NCBI GenBank assembly: GCA_028687475.1
Contig: JAQUAB010000002.1
Span: 62,001-126,000 of the forward strand
DNA length: 64,000 nt
DNA from: Candidatus Gracilibacteria bacterium
Lineage (GTDB): Bacteria > Patescibacteriota > Gracilibacteria > BD1-5 > UBA2023
Direction: 5' to 3'
Part shown: one piece after another, positions 21,551-31,370 of the stretch
Position numbering within the stretch: the stretch's first letter is position 1
Layout: every line of letters begins with the position of its first letter
The notes under the pieces: generated by a model
Told to the model about the DNA's origin: nothing
Database searches by the model: none
The model's input: the letters and a program-made list of their open reading frames with translations, nothing else
Program-made: the position numbers and the translations under genes

Positions 21551-22534
21551 ATGAGTATCATAGCCACTATGATACCATTTCATATTATCTATTCTTGGCT
21601 TTTTAAGTCATTTCGCATATCTGGAGAAACTGAACTGATAGACCGCCTCATCGAGGAATGATACCAGAAACTCATGATCGTAAAGCGATCGTGGATTTTT
21701 GCACTGTTCGTGATATGGCTTCCACTCTTGATACTCATTCTTTCTGGTATCAGTGTATATATAGCCTATGCGAGTATTAGTGTTGCTTATATCCAGTATA
21801 CTATCATAGGAGGAAATATCCTCATGGGATGCATACTGATTGTATCATCCTGGAATTATATTCGTCATTTCCGAGAGATTCAGAGTACGGCTATCATATC
21901 AGAAAATCTCACAGAACTGAGAAACAACCTCCAAAAATGAGATAATTATTTTATCCATTTCTTCAATGCATCTATCACCAATCAGGTTATTCTCGTCCTT
22001 ACTATGATTTGAGAAATAGTTCTCATTATTCTTTATCAAGAACAACTCGGAAGTCATTTTTGGATCCTCACGACTGATACACTCGTCATGATTATGGAAA
22101 TCGTTTTTCTCAAGATGTATCGCAAACGCATGATGGATCTCGAGATGGACTATAATGTGATTGTTCCCGGAAAGATTTACTTTGTGAATCAGTCAGGAGT
22201 CCTATCGAGCATTCAAACAATAGAAAGTACCAAAATAAAAACCGTACGATCGAGCTTTCCGAGTAAAATAGCAAGCTTCTTCAACTATGGTACCGTCGAT
22301 GTTCTCACAGAAGGTGATACGCAGGCGATGATGGGCACAATGAGCATGTACTATGTCACTGATCCTGATGGGGTTGTCGCAGGAATCCAATCCCTACTCG
22401 ATGAAGATGAACAAATACAGAAACCAAGAGAGCAAGATATTCCGAAAAGCACAGAAACAATGACAGGAAAACCATTGTGAACGAAAGAACATTCATATGA
22501 TACTCGCAGCAAAATTCGTGATGTTCTCCAATAA
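21551..22534 (+). CDS. Membrane protein with C-terminal PH-like domain
   Basis: 327 aa. Two pairs of membrane helices (about 45-105 and 145-190), then a soluble beta-rich part (VIVPGKIYFVNQSGVLSSIQTIE, SFFNYGTVDVLTEGDTQ) that looks like a bacterial PH domain of the DUF304/bPH2 type, then an acidic, Gln-rich tail. Three TGA codons are Gly. A smaller protein with a similar PH-like segment is at 27043. Function unknown; such proteins are thought to sit at the inner face of the membrane. Confidence 0.55.
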
Positions 22535-22563
22535 AAAAGAAGGATAAGAATCCTTCTTTTTTT
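22535..22563 (+). terminator. Bidirectional terminator
   Basis: AGAAGGAT/ATCCTTCT hairpin followed by seven T, between convergent genes ending at 22534 and 22567. Confidence 0.8.
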
Positions 22564-22566
22564 GAT

Positions 22567-23727
22567 TTAAACAATCCAGTTGCCGTTTTCGAATACTTTA
22601 ACATCACCCACATACATACTCTCGAGGGCGATAAATATATCAATATGAAATCGTTGAACTTCCGTTTTTGGAAGCTTTTTTCCATAGAGCCCATGTTTTT
22701 TCCCGATTGAGAGGTGAATCCCGATTTTCCGCTCATGGAAATTGATATCTGATAGGGGAGTCTCTGTGGTTGGAGCTGGATTGAGTCCAAGCCCAAGCTC
22801 ACGCACAAGCACTTCACCATTCTCATTATCGCGGATCATATTATAGAGCTTCTGGAATTCAGGAGGAAAATCTAGAGAGGGGAGTACTCGTCCATTCTCA
22901 ACAACCATTTCGAATGGATCACAGATACGAATATTGAAATCATCACCAGGATACGTATCGATGAGGCATTTCCCATTTACGTTTTTCAAGTCCAGGGCTT
23001 CCGTGAGAACTTCACCAACCGGAAGCGTTCCTCATTTGTGTTCCATTTTGGAATAATCTCCAGTATTTCCAAGAACTCGATCTACAGGACCAAAAACAAG
23101 TTTAGAACCATCAGTCGAGATAAGTCGAGTTTCTTTTGCCTTCGCGAAGAGATCAGTAAACACCTCAAGCAATCGAACATATTCTGGTGTACGATACTGG
23201 ATGCAGTCGATAAAAGTATCGAATTCTGACTCTTTGATATACGCGAGATGATTGTGTTCGATCACATGAATACCGCGGTGAAAAAGCTCGAGACGAATAC
23301 GAAATGTCGAGAGACGAAAATTCGAAGACTGCACGAGAATCACAATCGAACCTTTTGGAAGATTCATAAGCTCATCTTTGATAGATTCCACTTGTGGATC
23401 AAGTGGTTCGACCTCGGATTTTACTTCGAGAACCTTATGATGATCGAGTCCTACACGTTCATTTTCTGCCATATTATGAAGAGTAATAACACGATTTTGT
23501 TGATGAATATGAGGATTATCAGGATTGATGAGCCCGCCACGATACAGTGGCTGTGGTGGATTGATGAATTCCCGTGATTTTCCTCACTTTGGCAATACCG
23601 AGAGATACGCATCAGAAAGCAGTTTTGCAAGGGGAGACTCAGTATCATAGAGAAAATACAACGTCTCATCCGTATAGCTCATGCTCTTATAGATGACATC
23701 ATGACAAGCTTGTTCGAGTTGGTTCAT
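22567..23727 (-). CDS. Putative M29-type aminopeptidase-like protein
   Basis: 386 aa. The C-terminal half resembles M29 (aminopeptidase T) metallopeptidases: GTLPVGEVLTEAL, an RELGLGLNPAP motif, GIHLSIGKKHG and a final FHIDIFIAL with the His-x-Asp pair. These fit the order of the Glu, Glu, His and His-x-Asp ligands of that family. The N-terminal half (about 1-190) is less typical. TGA codons at two places are Gly. A 19-bp Fur-box-like palindrome lies about 60 bp upstream of the start. Alternative: a related but non-peptidase member of the fold. Confidence 0.5.
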
Positions 23728-23785
23728 AAATAGAAAAAAGAATACGAAAAGTGTACAGATAATCCCAAAAAATCAACTTCCATTT

Positions 23786-23804
23786 AATGAGAATAATTCT
23801 CATT
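23786..23804. promoter_or_regulatory. Fur/PerR-box-like palindrome
   Basis: AATGAGAAT-A-ATTCTCATT, a perfect 9-1-9 inverted repeat that contains the 7-1-7 core TGAGAAT-A-ATTCTCA. Fur-family operators have this geometry (TGATAAT-n-ATTATCA). It lies 60 bp upstream of the minus-strand gene at 22567-23727. The rest of the 23728-24109 gap shows no gene I can support. Confidence 0.55.
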
Positions 23805-24027
23805 TTATATATTCATTATTCTAATAGTAGTAATGTATGAGATATCAAATGTCTTCAGATTTTGCGTTTTCTGAGGTTTTTATATTTTTTCTGAACATTC
23901 TATCGTCGAGAGAATTATATTTGGAGAAATATTTTTGAGATTTTTCATTTCCAGAAAAACAAACCAAGATATCAGAATAAGTATCCAAAGTATAACAAAT
24001 CAGAAATAATGAAATGTCTGACAAATA

Positions 24028-24083
24028 TTTGCATTTCCTATAAAAATAGTATAATCACTTCACATAAGTTACATTATGTGAAG
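24028..24083 (+). promoter_or_regulatory. Promoter-like element with an operator-like palindrome
   Basis: TTTGCA (24028-24033), 16 bp, TATAAT (24050-24055), then a 10-bp inverted repeat CTTCACATAA (24058-24067) / TTATGTGAAG (24074-24083) with a 6-base loop. As an operator it would cover the start site. As RNA it would be a hairpin downstream of the minus-strand gene ending at 24110, though without a T run. No plus-strand gene follows directly. Confidence 0.4.
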
Positions 24084-24109
24084 GGATTGAGAAATCGAGA
24101 ATGAATGTT

Positions 24110-24607
24110 TTATATATCAGTATTTACTCTTATCTTCTCGAGTACGAACGAACTCGACTCTCACACTATTCTTATGGATAACCGCAAATTATAATCCTTA
24201 CCCATATGAACACTCTTCTTTTCTGCGATCATTCGGTGAAAAAATCACATCCAATCAGCAATAAGCTGATTATGCTCATTGTCACTCAATAATATTCCAT
24301 CAAGTAATACGAATCCAACTGCCTTATCTCGTTTCATCAATAACTCACTAATAATATCTATTCCTTGAATATAGATTTTATCCATTCTACACATTCGCTC
24401 TTCGTCCCTCAATTCTCCTAGCTTCCTAAATACTGAAGAATTTTGTATACGAAAAGCACTTCTAGAAAGATCTACTGTATCCATTCCTGCAATTCCCTCA
24501 TCTATCTTCTTTGCAATATGAGAAATACACTCCAAACAAGCACAAGCTTCTGCACAACCTCATTTTTCCGCGCCCACCTCGGATGTATTCTGTATCTCTT
24601 GTGTCAT
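24110..24607 (-). CDS. Hypothetical protein, Cys-rich N terminus
   Basis: 165 aa. Not recognised. After 15 residues comes a cysteine cluster (GGCAEACACLEC), which could bind a metal, then amphipathic helical and mixed segments (SELLMKRDKAVGFVLLDGILLS). Four TGA codons are Gly; with the standard code only 96 residues would be seen. No signal peptide. Divergent from the recombinase gene at 24657. An operator-like palindrome lies just past its 3' end. Confidence 0.55.
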
Positions 24608-24656
24608 AAGTGTGAATATATACTCTATTAGGAGAAAGTCAATTAACAATTATAAA

Positions 24657-25670
24657 ATGTCCATTATTACTTCCCTCGACAACTTCCTCATCTATCTCCG
24701 CCTCCACAAGGGTCGGTCCATGAGAACATTGGAGCAATATGCCTTTCATATATGGCGTTTTATCAAGTGGCTCGAACCAAAAACGGTAAAAAATCTCCCA
24801 GAATGAGTCAACCATTTTACTTTCCTTCCCCAAAGTAGCGAGAAAAATCTCGAACGTCGTGCAATGATACGAGAACTCCAGGTATTCTTCCCTATCGAGA
24901 TTGAATCAATAAAAAAAGATGATATCGATGCTTGGCGACTGGATCTTGCAGATTCTGGACTCTCGGTAAAAACCGTAAATGCTCACATCATCACTATGAG
25001 AAGTTGGTTCAAGTACCTGAAAAAAGAATGAATCCAATCTATCGACCCGACAAGCCTCGATCTCATGAAGGCAGCAGATAGAGAAGTAACTTTTCTTACC
25101 AATGAAGAAATCGAGAGATTTTTTGCTATCATCGACCAGGAAGATATCCAGTGAGTTCGGGATTTTGCCATCTGTGAATGTATCTATTCCACTGGTCTTC
25201 GTATCTCAGAACTCACGAATCTGAATCGAAATGATGTCAATCTCGAGACTATGGAATTCGCCGTTCGTGGGAAATGAAACAAACTCCGAACCGTTTATCT
25301 CACCGAAACTGCCCGCGATGCGATACGAAAATACCTCGATAAGCGAGATGATTTCTTTTCTCCGCTTTTTATCCGTCACAATTTCTCGATAGAAAATATC
25401 AATTCTTCCCTTCTCGATGATGAGAAAGTGCGCCTTACAAGATTTTTTATTACAAACATGGTGAAAGACTACGGACTCAAGGCTGGAATCCTCAAGAATC
25501 TACATGCACATACGCTTCGTCATAGTTTTGCGACAACTTTATTGACAAATGGTGCTGATATACGTATAATACAGGAACTTCTCGGTCATGCCTCGATCAC
25601 CACGACACAAGTCTATACTCATGTCACGAATCCGAAACTCAAAGAGGCACATCAGAAGTTCCATAAATAG
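24657..25670 (+). CDS. Tyrosine recombinase, XerC/XerD type
   Basis: 337 aa, close to normal Xer length. An N-terminal SAM-like core-binding domain ([22 protein letters not shown]) is followed by a catalytic domain with all active residues: Arg in [11 protein letters not shown], Lys in [21 protein letters not shown] (His-x-x-Arg), [10 protein letters not shown] (His) and the nucleophile Tyr in QVYTHV. As the only such gene in the window, with no phage or transposon genes around, it may be the chromosome dimer resolvase. Four TGA codons are Gly, one beside the catalytic Lys. An AGGAGAAAG sequence about 20 nt upstream is the nearest thing to a Shine-Dalgarno site here. Confidence 0.92.
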
Positions 25671-25694
25671 TTTTTACTTTCTTACTCTTCAGAT

Positions 25695-25892
25695 ATGGAA
25701 TGAATATCTATGGAATCAGTTGCCAAGACTGCAGGACTTGTAGTAGGTGTGGATGTGTGGCGAGATGTGACTAGACATCCTGCTTCTCTACACTTTGGCA
25801 GCACAGATGCACTAAGACGTTATCAAAATGCTTACCGAAAATTAACAACAGAGATAGACATGCCTCCAAAAAATCCAAAAAAATCCGCTTAA
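25695..25892 (+). CDS. Small hypothetical protein
   Basis: 65 aa, begins MEGISMESVAK, basic C terminus (PPKNPKKSA). Not recognised. It runs without interruption from just behind the recombinase gene into the shared terminator, where its TAA is part of the hairpin and overlaps the stop of the convergent gene. One TGA near the start is Gly; if the second Met is used there is none. It could be chance, but the position and length suit a real small gene. Confidence 0.4.
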
Positions 25893-25905
25893 GCGGATGT
25901 TTTTT
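25878..25905. terminator. Bidirectional terminator
   Basis: ATCCGC-TTAA-GCGGAT stem flanked by A7 on the left and GTTTTTT on the right; contains the stop codons of both convergent genes. Confidence 0.75.
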
Positions 25906-26683
25906 CTCATTCGACGATACTATTGATTCTCTCAAAAAGACTTCTTCGCTCAGACTCTGTGAATCGCTTCCATTCCCCTTCTCCGAGATCCCCGAGCATG
26001 ATATTCTCGACGCGAATGCGCTTCAGCTTCTTCACATCATAACCAACAACTTCCACCATACGACGGATTTGTCGGTTTTTTCATTCACGAATCGTGATAG
26101 AAAACTTGGAAGAGGAAAGACGAGTAATCTCACACGGTTTGGTAGTGTATTTCTTGGTGATAACCGTATCTTCCCCGCCAATTCGACGTACAATCTTGCG
26201 TGTTCCATTATCCTTGAGTTCTATGCGCACTCCCCTTCTCATTTTTTCGAGTGCTTCATCTTCGATCTTTCCATATACTTCCACGATATATTCCTTCTCG
26301 TGCTCATAGCGCGGATGCATGAGATAGTTCGAGAGTCGTCCATCATTCGTGAGGATGATGAGTCCTGTTGTTTCCTTATCTAGTCTCCCTATTGGGAATA
26401 CCCGCTCGGGTATGTTCACGATATCAAGGATTCACTTCTCATCATCTTTTCCAGAGAGACAAGTGGTCACTACTCCACGAGGCTTATTGAAGGTATAGTA
26501 CACGAGATTTTCCTGATCCTCGATAATGGTCTCGGACATTTTCACGATGTCCTTCTCTGGATCAATAACCTGCCCGATATGGGCAACTACATCATTCACA
26601 GTGACCATTCATTTTTCGATATATTCTTCAGCCTTCCGGCGAGAACAGATACCAGCATGTGCGAGATATTTTTGGAGTTTCAT
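25889..26683 (-). CDS. rRNA pseudouridine synthase, RsuA/RluB family
   Basis: 264 aa. N-terminal S4 RNA-binding domain (MKLQKYLAHAGICSRRKAEE), then the RsuA/RluB core: YYTFNKPRGVV, PIGRLDKETTGLIILTNDG with the catalytic Asp, MHPRYEHEKEYIVEV and EGKNRQIRRMVEVVGYDVKKLKR. It would modify a uridine in 16S or 23S rRNA; RluB and RsuA cannot be separated by eye. TGA in the EGKNRQIRRM motif is Gly, exactly the residue conserved in the family. Confidence 0.92.
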
Positions 26684-26726
26684 AGATACGGAGAATATAC
26701 AAAAATCAGAAAAAGACAAAATATTA

Positions 26727-26754
26727 TTGCAAAGAATCTCATTGTCGGTAAAAT
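26727..26754 (+). promoter_or_regulatory. Promoter, TTGCAA-16-TAAAAT
   Basis: TTGCAA at 26727-26732 and TAAAAT at 26749-26754, 16-bp spacer, 31 bp before the ATG at 26785. Confidence 0.45.
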
Positions 26755-26784
26755 GCGAACCTATAGAATCTATAAAAAACTCCT

Positions 26785-27021
26785 ATGCTTTTCTCGTTTC
26801 TCTTGGTAATCATCGGATATACTGTTATTTGGTTCGGTGGAATGTATTTTATCCTGCGAAGGCTCTACATAATACGTCAGAGAACGGAGCGAAGAATGCA
26901 AGATTATGATAGCGCCTATATTATGCCTGTATACAAGAAGCCGTGGGTGCTTTCAATCACATTTTGACTCATTGCCTATGCTACATCCATTTTTGTGATT
27001 CTTCTATTTATCAAGCAATAG
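26785..27021 (+). CDS. Small membrane protein, two helices
   Basis: 78 aa. One hydrophobic helix at the N terminus (LLVIIGYTVIWFGGMYFILR), a basic hydrophilic middle (RQRTERRMQDYDSAY) and a second helix at the C terminus (YATSIFVILLFI). Not recognised. TGA at 26965 is Gly and joins the two helices in one gene. Lies 21 bp upstream of the PH-domain membrane protein at 27043 and is probably co-transcribed with it. Confidence 0.6.
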
Positions 27022-27042
27022 AAAATAATCTTTTTTCTCAAT

Positions 27043-27540
27043 ATGGACAACAACTATCAATCAATTCGTCGCCATGGAGTTCTTCTTTTCTTCATGATTT
27101 CAAAATTCATATTTTTTCTTATTCCACTCGGACTTCTTATTTGGATTTTTGCCCAGTATCGCTGAGTCTTCCCAGCGGATTTTAGCAATTTCATCGTACT
27201 TCCTATTCTTCTTCTGACTATCAATTATATTTTTCTTCAGCTCATTCTGAATGCTATTGATTATTATGGACGAATCATGCTCGTGGGTGATCATTCGATT
27301 ATTTTTATCCATACGAGCCTCCTCTTGGTCGATGACATCGAATTCATGGATATGAAAAGCATCATAAAAGTTGATGTGGAACGTCATGGAATCATCGCAA
27401 ATATACTGAACTATGGACATCTCATACTCGAACAACGAAATGATGTCAGAAAAGTGCACTATATTCCTCATGCACATTCTATTTATCAAGTAATCAAGAA
27501 TAGAATTCCAAAAAGACAGGAAATCGAAAATATCATCTAA
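27043..27540 (+). CDS. Membrane protein with bacterial PH-like (DUF304-type) domain
   Basis: 165 aa. Two membrane helices (about 13-38 and 51-72), then a soluble domain: GRIMLVGDHSIIFIHTSLLLVDDIEFMDMKSI then VDVERHGIIANILNYGHLILEQ. The pattern of an opening strand, a lipid-facing IEFMDMKSI turn and GIIANILNYGHL-LE is that of bPH2/DUF304 proteins. Function unknown. Its TAA overlaps the TAG of the convergent AbiEi-like gene. Confidence 0.65.
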
Positions 27541-28322
27541 AAAGAAACGAAACATCCTCCACCCTCTTTTTTGATAATGTCGAGACACACTTGGTATATT
27601 CGAGAAAAACCTTGTGCCTTCGCGAGACTTCGAAGACGATTGATAGCGCGGATATACCGAAGTGAGACCAGTTTCGCGAGGAATATTTGGTCAATCTCTG
27701 ATTCATAACGTTTGAGAAAACGAATCACATTGTATTCTCAGACTCATTCATCATGTCGACGAATCGTGAGCGCTTCGAGAAGGGAGAATTCTCGCGATGG
27801 AAGAGAAATATTGGCAATTTCCGAGAGAAATTCTTGGTGTTCTGAGATTACGGTAAAAAGATTCTTTTTGCGTGTCTTTTCTCAGGAAACCAGTGTACGA
27901 AAATGAATAAGTTTCCCATCAGAAAGCATAATCCGAAGATTGGTATTCCGTGTATAAAGAATCAATACATCTGGAATCCCAAAATCTCGAAGATGCAATT
28001 CAAGTGCTTTTTCTCCACCAATTATTGCCCCAGCAGGAGCATGAATAGTGATGAGTTTCCGGATGATTTCCCAATAATTTTCATCGAGAAAATGAGAATT
28101 ATTTATTTTTCATTCGTTATTTCTGATTCTATAGAGATTGTTGGCTATTCTATCTATCAATTCTCTTCCCGAAAGGATGCTCATGGCATATGATGTCCTC
28201 GATTTTGAGCCACCAGATCGTAACCAGAGCTCGATAATATCCTCCTTTGTGAGGATTTTTCACATCTTTTCACATATCTTCTTCACGAAAATGTCAGAAA
28301 CGCTATTCTCTATTTTTCACAT
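27537..28322 (-). CDS. AbiEi-like regulator/antitoxin-fold protein
   Basis: 261 aa. N-terminal winged helix (ILTKEDIIELWLRSGGS, then a basic turn and LIDRIANNLYRIR), then AGAIIGGEKALELHLRDFG and a late SLPSREFSLLEALTIRRHDE, which fit AbiEi antitoxins/regulators (wHTH, G-sAL-LHG, ERALLDLL). No AbiEii nucleotidyltransferase toxin is adjacent, so it may be a solitary regulator. Five TGA codons are Gly; the start codon is followed directly by one (MGKIEN). A TTGCAA-16-TATACT promoter ends 6 bp before the ATG, so the transcript is probably leaderless. Assignment by pattern only. Confidence 0.5.
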
Positions 28323-28328
28323 ACAGGA

Positions 28329-28356
28329 AGTATAATCATACTATATATTTTTGCAA
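28329..28356 (-). promoter_or_regulatory. Promoter of the AbiEi-like gene, probably leaderless
   Basis: On the minus strand TTGCAA (28351-28356), 16 bp, TATACT (28329-28334), then ATG at 28322. The predicted start of transcription falls on or next to the start codon. Confidence 0.55.
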
Positions 28357-28629
28357 ACTTTTACTATATATTTCTGATGAAAATACTGTTGTAATAAGAT
28401 GGTTGTTTTCAACTTCTTTTAAACACTTATTGTTATACTTGCCACGTACTCTGATAAAAAAGGTCATTCATACAAATCGCGAACAAGAATTAAAATTAAC
28501 CTTCGCGTATTGAAGTCCAACACGTATCGAGTCACATACGAGGAGCGATAGAATTTGGATATATGGATTCCGGGTCTCTATATTCACTATCTCCGAGTTT
28601 CTTATCTTTATCCTTATCTTTAAACATAT
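28357..28629. other. Intergenic region without a supported gene
   Basis: Together with the promoter above this is a gap of about 300 bp. A possible promoter for the plus-strand gene at 28630 is TTGGAT-18-TATATT at about 28555-28584. I see no RNA gene, repeat or terminator here. Confidence 0.4.
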
Positions 28630-29274
28630 ATGAAAAAATCACTTATTATTGGTGTAGCAACTCTTACTATCACCGGATCTGCCCTTCTCTGAACGGGAAT
28701 ATACGCAGCTACATCCACATCAACAACGAATACTACAACTCAACATTCTCAGAGAATGGAGAGATGAAATCCTGAAGACATGGTACAATCTCTTTCTGGA
28801 AAGGTTTCTACCGAGGCACTCACGGCGTTCGAGACACTCATGACAAAACATAAAACAGAAATGGACGCAGAAAGAAATAGTACAACAACTGTAGATGAAG
28901 CAACACGAAAGGCAAATATGGAGGCATTCAAAACAGAAATGGACGCCCTCATGACTCAGTATCCTGAACTCAAGACAGCACTTCCACAAGGTGGAGAAAT
29001 GGGAAAACGTGGTGAACGAAGACAATGAAATCCTATGAATTCCATCCTCTCAGCACTTCCGACTGATGCTCAAACAGAAATAAAGACAATTCGAGAGAGT
29101 TATAAAACAAAAATGGAAGCACTTCGAACAGAAGAAGAGACGGCTACAGAAGCAGTCATCTCGAAATATCCAGAAGTGAAGACAAAATATGATGCAGCAA
29201 AAGCAAGTCGTCGGACTCACAATGATCGACAGCCTCCTGAAGAAGATGATACAAGCGCAACTACAAGTGCATAA
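28630..29274 (+). CDS. Small exported helical protein, possibly Spy/CpxP-like
   Basis: 214 aa. Signal peptide (basic MKKS, hydrophobic core, cleavage near GIYAATS), then a soluble helical protein made of two related halves: EALTAFETLMTKHKTEMDAERN and DAQTEIKTIRESYKTKMEALRTEEE, rich in Glu, Thr, Lys. Small periplasmic helical proteins next to a two-component system are often Spy/CpxP-type chaperone-sensors, which suggests but does not prove the role. Three TGA codons are Gly. Ends in front of a strong terminator, with the regulator gene 150 bp further on. Confidence 0.6.
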
Positions 29275-29294
29275 TTCTCCGAGTTACTCATAAC

Positions 29295-29326
29295 AGAAAA
29301 TACCTGCATAAAAGCAGGTATTTTCT
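29295..29326 (+). terminator. Strong terminator
   Basis: 13-bp stem AGAAAATACCTGC / GCAGGTATTTTCT with a 6-base loop. Confidence 0.8.
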
Positions 29327-29379
29327 ATGGAAACTTTAAGTTTATTTAAAGAGGATGGCTAGTATATTTTCTATAAATT

Positions 29380-29407
29380 TTGTCGAAAATTGTTTTCTCT
29401 ATATACT
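29380..29407 (+). promoter_or_regulatory. Promoter, TTGTCG-16-TATACT
   Basis: TTGTCG at 29380-29385 and TATACT at 29402-29407, 19 bp before the response regulator ATG. Confidence 0.4.
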
Positions 29408-29426
29408 TTTCTTAACTTTTCTTCTT

Positions 29427-30086
29427 ATGAAAATCCTTATTATCGAAGATCATCCGAAAATCCGTGATAATATCATCACTTACCTTGAGCTCAAAGGTTA
29501 TACCGTTGAAGGGGCAATTCATGGAGCAGAAGCACTCGAGAAACTCTACATGAATTATGATATTATCATTCTCGATATGAATATGCCGGTGATGAATGGA
29601 ACTGAATTTATCCAGAAAATCCGTGAACAGAAAAACTATATTCCTGTTATGGTGCTCACATCCAACTCTATGATGGAAGATAAGCTCGAAATGTTTTCTC
29701 TCGGCGCAGATGATTACCTGACAAAACCATTTGATCTTCGAGAACTTGAAGCACGTATCATCGCTCTTTCTCGAAGAAAAGAAAAAACAATTGAGAATGT
29801 TATCTTTTTCGGAGAATACGAACTCGAAGTCGGGAAACGAGTTCTCAGAAAGTGAGAAGAAGTCATCGAAATATCCAATAAGGAATACGGAATACTCGAA
29901 TATCTCGGACGTAATAAGTGATACCCAAAGAGCAAATCAGATATACTCGAAGCAGTATGGTGAATCCGCGAGCGTGATCTCGGATTCGATAGTGTCACTC
30001 TCGAAGCACACATCTCCACCATTCGCAAGAAACTCAGTAAAGACATAATCCAAACCATAAAATGAGTATGATACATAATACCATAA
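29427..30086 (+). CDS. OmpR-family response regulator
   Basis: 219 aa. Receiver domain: acidic pair in LIIEDHPK, phospho-acceptor Asp in IIILDMNMPVMNG (about residue 53), Thr/Ser in VMVLTSNS and Lys in YLTKPFDLRE. The C-terminal winged helix ends in the usual SVTLEAHISTIRKKLSKD and TIKGVGYIIP. Four TGA codons are Gly, among them IK-G-V-G-Y, the invariant glycine pair of OmpR regulators. The stop overlaps the kinase gene by 25 bp. Targets unknown; the exported protein upstream is a likely one. Confidence 0.94.
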
Positions 30087-31309
30087 AATCCATCACCAAT
30101 CAATTCAGATGAATTTCTGAAGAAAAGAAACTCGCACTCAAAATCAGTGGAGTCTCTTTTTTGGTTCTGATAGGTATTCTCTCGAGCATAATCGCAACAA
30201 GTTATTATGCCCAAAGAGAAAAAATGTATCGTGAATTCCGTGATGAAATCAAGATATTCGAGGGAGGAAAAGTCGGAAAAAACGTTCGGGAAGTTCTCTG
30301 AGATTCATGACGACTTTTTCCAGATATTATACAACCTCCCAATTCTGACGGAGAAAAAGATTCGCGATGACCTCGAGATATACTGATTTTTGATAAGAAT
30401 CATTCCATTATAAAGAATGATTATCTCGATCTGGATATGAATGAGATTGGTAGCCTCTATGAATTGGATAATAATACAAAAAATATCGTAGAAATCGATG
30501 AGCATTATTATATCATCTACAAAAAAGATTTCGGTGATTATACAATATTTCTCACGCGTGACCTCACACAACTCATCGAATTCCATAAATGGCTCATTGC
30601 TCTAGCAGTTATCGGAAGTCTTATGGGATTTATAGTGATTTACTATTTCTCGATTTCTCTCGCCCGAATGGTCATCGAGCCAATCCGCGAACACAATGCA
30701 TCGCTCGCATCATATAGCCACAATGTTGCTCATGAGCTCAAGACTCCACTTGCTGTCATGCGATCCAATATGGAACTCCTGAAGCTCTCAAAGTCAGAAA
30801 AACTCATTGATTCAACCAATGAAGAAGTTATCTCTATGGAACGAACTATTGATACGCTGCTTCTCATGGCAAATCCAAAAAAGCACTTCCATACTTCTGA
30901 AAAAATCGATATCAATACCTTGACCGAAGATATAGCATCGAGTTACGAAAATGAGGAAATCCATTTTTCTCAAGACAAAAAGAAAAACATCATCGAATGA
31001 AATCCTGAACTCTACAGACGTGTGGTCATGAATCTCATCGAAAATGCACTCAAATATAAATCCGAATGAATCATCAATGTCATAATAAAATCTGGAATCC
31101 TCACAATATCCAATACCGTAGATTGCGAGATGGATACAGAAACAATCCAGAAACTCACGGAAGCCTTCTATCAGGCGGATGTCTCACGCAATACTCAAGG
31201 GCAATGACTCGGGCTCGCACTTGTGAAAAAAATCGTCGATATTTCGGGATGGCGGATGAGTATTGATTGTGAAAATAAAGTCTTCAAAGTAGAAATCCAT
31301 TTCGTATAA
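30062..31309 (+). CDS. Sensor histidine kinase
   Basis: 415 aa. Two membrane helices (about 24-46 and 178-203) bracket an extracytoplasmic sensor of about 130 residues; then the dimerisation box SHNVAHELKTPLAVMRSNME with the phospho-His, N box VVMNLIENALKYKS, and G2 box TQGQGLGLALVKKIV. G1 (DxGxG) is weak, replaced by ISNTVDCEMD. Seven TGA codons are Gly, including one in the G2 box. Overlaps the end of the response regulator gene, so they form one operon; an alternative start is the Met at 30068. Confidence 0.92.
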
Positions 31310-31318
31310 AAGATTTTG

Positions 31319-31358
31319 AAAAAATACTCCTTTCCGATACACTGAGGGAGTATTTTTT
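31319..31358 (+). terminator. Terminator of the two-component operon
   Basis: AAAATACTCC ... GGAGTATTTTTT stem with an 18-base loop. Confidence 0.7.
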
Positions 31359-31370
31359 AATTTCTCTCAT

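Noticed and set aside
24101-24181. 26-codon ORF behind the promoter-like element at 24028
   Set aside because: Very short, overlaps the 3' end of a better gene on the other strand, and has no similarity I recognise.
24657-25670. Xer-type recombinase as the integrase of a mobile element
   Set aside because: No phage, plasmid or attachment-site features around it; length and motifs fit a housekeeping XerC/D, and the repeats at the tRNA are 10 kb away.
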